Source of the DNA: Acidobacteriota bacterium
Lineage (GTDB): Bacteria; Acidobacteriota; Thermoanaerobaculia; Multivoradales; JAHEKO01
Direction of reading: 5' to 3'
Assembly (NCBI GenBank): GCA_030610025.1
Contig: JAUWSP010000082.1
Coordinates: forward strand, 1 to 8,785
Length of the DNA stretch: 8,785 nucleotides
Of this stretch, positions 6,658 to 8,785 are shown piece after piece. A program made the translations under genes and the position numbers. The notes under the pieces were generated by a model. That model saw nothing but the letters and a program-made list of their open reading frames with translations, was not told the DNA's origin and ran no database searches. How positions within the stretch are numbered: the stretch's first letter is position 1; every line of letters starts with the position of its first letter.

Positions 6658-6756
6658 CACAACTCCTTGAAGAAAAGTCCTCAGACGGCCCTCAGCACTC
6701 CTGAGAAACCGATGATCGTTGGCGCAGGATACCCCGCAGGAGGGATCTTAGCCCGG

Positions 6757-7854
6757 CTAGACGATCCGCTCTCGAATCTTGGCCGAAAGAATGTCCATGC
6801 ACCACACCGTAGCGGCGATGAGCAGCACCAGGGTTCCGACCTCACCCCATTGGCCCAGATCGACTCTCGGCTTGAGAATGTAGCCGATACCTCCGCCACC
6901 CACGAAGCCGATGATCGTCGACATCCGCACGTTGATGTCCCATCGGTAGATGGTGAAGGAGAGAAAGGGCGGTATGACCTGCGGCACAACGCCGAATCGC
7001 AGCACCTGAAGGTGGGAGGCCCCGGTGGCCGTTATGGCATCTACCGGTCCGTGGTCGATGTTCTCGATCTGCTCCGAATAGAGCTTCACCAGAGCCGCCA
7101 CCGAATGAACCCAGAGTGCCAGGACGCCAGCGAAGGGCCCGATCCCGACCCAGGAGATGAAGATGAGCGCCCAGACCAACGGCTCGACGGCGCGGGTGAA
7201 ATTCATTCCGGCCCGGACCAGGGTGTAGGCGGAACGCAAGAGGAATGTGTCGCGAGTGAGATTGCGAGCCGCCAGGAAAGAGAGGCAGAAGGCTACCGGG
7301 ATCGCGAAGGCGGTGGCCATGAAGGCGAGGAAGATCGTTTGCACCAGCAGCACGAGGCCCTGATGTAGAACAGTGCTGGAAGGATGCACCAGACCGCGGA
7401 CGATATCGGTGGCCTTCGAGAACTGGGTCAGAAACGTGACCAGCTGCACTTCCGTGATGAGCCAACCCGTGAACACCGTCAACTGGACCATCAAGGCGAT
7501 GAACCAGCCCCGCAACGTATGGGTCCAGGGACGATGACCTTCCCGCTCCGGTACCCCGAGCACCAACGCCCGGCCAGGTGAGGTTCCGAGCCAATCCGAG
7601 CCGAAGCCCCACAGAAGTGCCAACAAAGCGCCTCCTGCGGCTGCCCAGCCGTAATGCAGCAGATCGAGAATCTCTTCCGGCGTCACCAGGAGGCCGGTCG
7701 GGCCCCGGCGGCCCGAAAAGGCCACGACGAGGAACTCCACCATCAGCAGGAAGAGCGTCAGGAGCAGCAGATCGATCAAGAATGCCTGGACCTGCCGCAT
7801 CCGATGACGCCAGGGTGATCGCTGCTGTCGCTGTAGCTCGGCTGAGATCTCCAT
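6757..7854 (-). CDS. phnE: PhnE-type ABC importer permease with N-terminal RDD-like domain
   Basis: This is the inner-membrane permease of an ABC importer for phosphonate or a related oxyanion. Residues from about 112 to 365 form a normal-length PhnE with MetI-like membrane helices. They include VGIGPFAGVLALWVHSVAAL (236-255), the ATPase-contacting EAA-type loop DAITATGASHLQVLRFGVVP (272-291), and the hallmark YRWDINVRMSTIIGFVGGGGIG (303-324). The first 110 or so residues are extra. They hold two hydrophobic segments (about 23-46 and 69-85) and a GTSPGRALVLGV motif (90-101), which resembles the RDD domain (R..AFLIDLLLL start, then gqTPGKrllglrV). ATG 7854 follows GAGG by 7 bases, and that GAGG overlaps the phnC stop, so the long form is the supported one. 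The gap to phnC is 9 bases. The transported compound could be phosphonate, phosphite or similar; no catabolic gene is in view. Confidence 0.9.
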   Translation of the reverse strand: MEISAELQRQQRSPWRHRMRQVQAFLIDLLLLTLFLLMVEFLVVAFSGRRGPTGLLVTPEEILDLLHYGWAAAGGALLALLWGFGSDWLGTSPGRALVLGVPEREGHRPWTHTLRGWFIALMVQLTVFTGWLITEVQLVTFLTQFSKATDIVRGLVHPSSTVLHQGLVLLVQTIFLAFMATAFAIPVAFCLSFLAARNLTRDTFLLRSAYTLVRAGMNFTRAVEPLVWALIFISWVGIGPFAGVLALWVHSVAALVKLYSEQIENIDHGPVDAITATGASHLQVLRFGVVPQVIPPFLSFTIYRWDINVRMSTIIGFVGGGGIGYILKPRVDLGQWGEVGTLVLLIAATVWCMDILSAKIRERIV

Positions 7855-7863
7855 ACTCTCGCC

Positions 7864-8679
7864 TCAGTCGACTGCTGAACCTGCCATGACCGCATCTTCC
7901 CCGTAGATCTGATGGAAGGTCACCGCGTCGAAGCTCTTGGGCTCCCCCTCGTAGACCAGCTCGCCATCACGCAGGGCCACCACGCGGGTGGCATAACGCT
8001 CGATGAGATCGATGTCGTGGAGGGTGCAGAGCACAGTCATCCCCTCTTCGCGGTTCAAGGCCTCGATGTGCCGCATCACCGAGTGGCGCAAGGCCGGATC
8101 CAGCGATGCGACAGGTTCGTCCGCCAGCACGAGTCGGGGCTTCTGCATCAGAGCTCTGGCGATCGCGACCCTTTGCTGCTGGCCGCCCGACAGGGCATCG
8201 GCTCGGCTATCCCCACGATCTCCCAGGCCGACCCGATCGAGATAGGCCTGAGCTTGTGCCTTCTCCTCCCCGGAGAACCTCAGAAGGAGACTACTCCAAA
8301 GCGGGGTGTGCCCCAGCGCTCCGGACAGTACGTTGTTGATCACCGAGTGACGCTTGACGAGATTGAACTGCTGGAAGATCATCGCGACCTCCGCCCGCAT
8401 CGCACGCAGCCCGGCGCCCTCGACCGCCGTGATCTCATCTCCGAAGATCCAGATCCGGCCTGCCGATGGATCGATCAAGCGGTTGAGGCACCGCAGCAGG
8501 GTCGACTTGCCGGATCCCGACAGCCCGATGATGACCAGAAACTCACCTTGACGGACCTCGAGATCGACTCCAGAAAGGGCTCGCACCCCATTCGGAAAGA
8601 CCTTGGTGAGCCCCTCGACCCGCACGACCTCGGCCGGTCGTGAAGCACCGATATCAACCGGCGCGCCGTTCTGGCTCAC
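7864..8679 (-). CDS. phnC: PhnC-type phosphonate importer ATPase
   Basis: This 271-residue cytoplasmic ATPase energises the PhnE permease. All motifs are intact: Walker A GLSGSGKST (52-60), Q-loop Gln104 in FQQFNLV, signature LSGGQQQR (163-170), Walker B LVLADE (183-188) and switch His221 (LHD). The segment NVLSGALGHTPLWSSLLLRF (116-135) is typical of PhnC and separates it from amino-acid importer ATPases such as GlnQ. The start is a GTG at 8679 with a strong GGAGG ribosome binding site 6 bases upstream. The GTG overlaps the stop of the upstream frame as GTGA, indicating coupled translation. The stop is 9 bases before phnE. The C-terminal ATPase part is of normal length. The gene probably belongs to a phnDCE-type operon; related phosphite and hypophosphite importers (Ptx, Htx) have similar ATPases, so the substrate stays open. 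Confidence 0.93.
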   Translation of the reverse strand: MSQNGAPVDIGASRPAEVVRVEGLTKVFPNGVRALSGVDLEVRQGEFLVIIGLSGSGKSTLLRCLNRLIDPSAGRIWIFGDEITAVEGAGLRAMRAEVAMIFQQFNLVKRHSVINNVLSGALGHTPLWSSLLLRFSGEEKAQAQAYLDRVGLGDRGDSRADALSGGQQQRVAIARALMQKPRLVLADEPVASLDPALRHSVMRHIEALNREEGMTVLCTLHDIDLIERYATRVVALRDGELVYEGEPKSFDAVTFHQIYGEDAVMAGSAVD

Positions 8680-8785
8680 GAGTCACCTCCGGTGCGCTCC
8701 TGTCGTTTTTCCAATTTTTCTTCCTCGGCAGCCAGCAAGGTATCGGCACTCATTCCGGAAGAGGCCAGCGCCGTTCGAAAACCAT
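8676..8785 (-). CDS. C-terminal end of an unidentified gene, possibly the phosphonate-binding protein PhnD (5' end outside window)
   Basis: On the minus strand one frame stays open from the window edge to a TGA at plus-strand 8676-8678. It codes for 35 residues, GFRTALASSGMSADTLLAAE followed by EEKLEKRQERTGGDS. The TGA overlaps the GTG start of phnC in the four-base pattern GTGA, the usual sign of a tightly packed operon, and the phnC ribosome binding site lies inside this frame. Of the other two frames, one stops early at TGA within about 36 bases and the other stops at the ribosome binding site. In phn operons the gene before phnC is often phnD, the periplasmic binding protein, so that is the best guess by position. 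The charged helical tail itself carries no diagnostic motif and could belong to another protein. Confidence 0.55.
   Translation of the reverse strand, partial: GFRTALASSGMSADTLLAAEEEKLEKRQERTGGDS

Noticed and set aside
6691..6705. CTCAG/CTGAG inverted repeat between phnE and the M23 gene as a terminator
   Set aside because: It has only 5 bp and no T-run, so it does not support a transcript end between the two genes.

Overview
The window comes from a GC-rich, Gram-negative bacterium. A periplasmic c-type cytochrome, an inner-membrane-anchored LytM-type peptidase and an MsbA-like exporter all point to a diderm envelope. The mix of an ASPIC/UnbV protein, a polyhydroxyalkanoate phasin, dodecin and a DUF1499 protein is typical of Proteobacteria in the broad sense, including former deltaproteobacterial and myxococcal lineages. 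That placement is a guess from gene style and not from a marker gene. Coding density is high, most genes have clear AAGGAG/GGAGG ribosome binding sites, and I see no tRNA, rRNA, insertion sequence, phage gene or CRISPR array.

Layout, left to right. (1) Positions 3-227, plus strand: the C-terminal end of an ASPIC/UnbV-domain protein. (2) 452-988, plus strand: a GNAT acetyltransferase. (3) 1096-1521, minus strand: a phasin with a Lys/Ala tail. It has a terminator towards the GNAT gene and, upstream, two overlapping-style sigma70-like promoters built as a 30-bp tandem repeat. (4) 1746-about 2093, minus strand: a small single-pass membrane protein of unknown function. (5) 2231-2440, plus strand: dodecin. 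(6) 2482-2925 and 2915-3271, plus strand: a small exported cytochrome c and a DUF1499 protein that overlap by 11 bases. (7) 3291-8785, minus strand: a collinear block, in transcription order an unidentified gene end (position suggests the phosphonate-binding protein PhnD), phnC, phnE, an M23 peptidase and an MsbA-like ABC exporter.

How the genes fit together. The phn block is the ATPase and permease of an ABC importer for phosphonate or a related oxyanion, and it is translationally coupled (GTGA overlap, then a 9-base gap). The M23 peptidase and exporter follow about 97 and 91 bases apart on the same strand with no visible terminator, so co-transcription is possible but unproven. The left half is a set of small stand-alone genes for carbon storage (phasin), flavin buffering (dodecin) and electron transfer (cytochrome).

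The two most unusual points are the permease, which carries about 110 extra N-terminal residues that look like an RDD membrane domain fused to a normal-length PhnE, and the duplicated promoter/operator-like element in front of the phasin gene. Neither amounts to a demonstrated new system.
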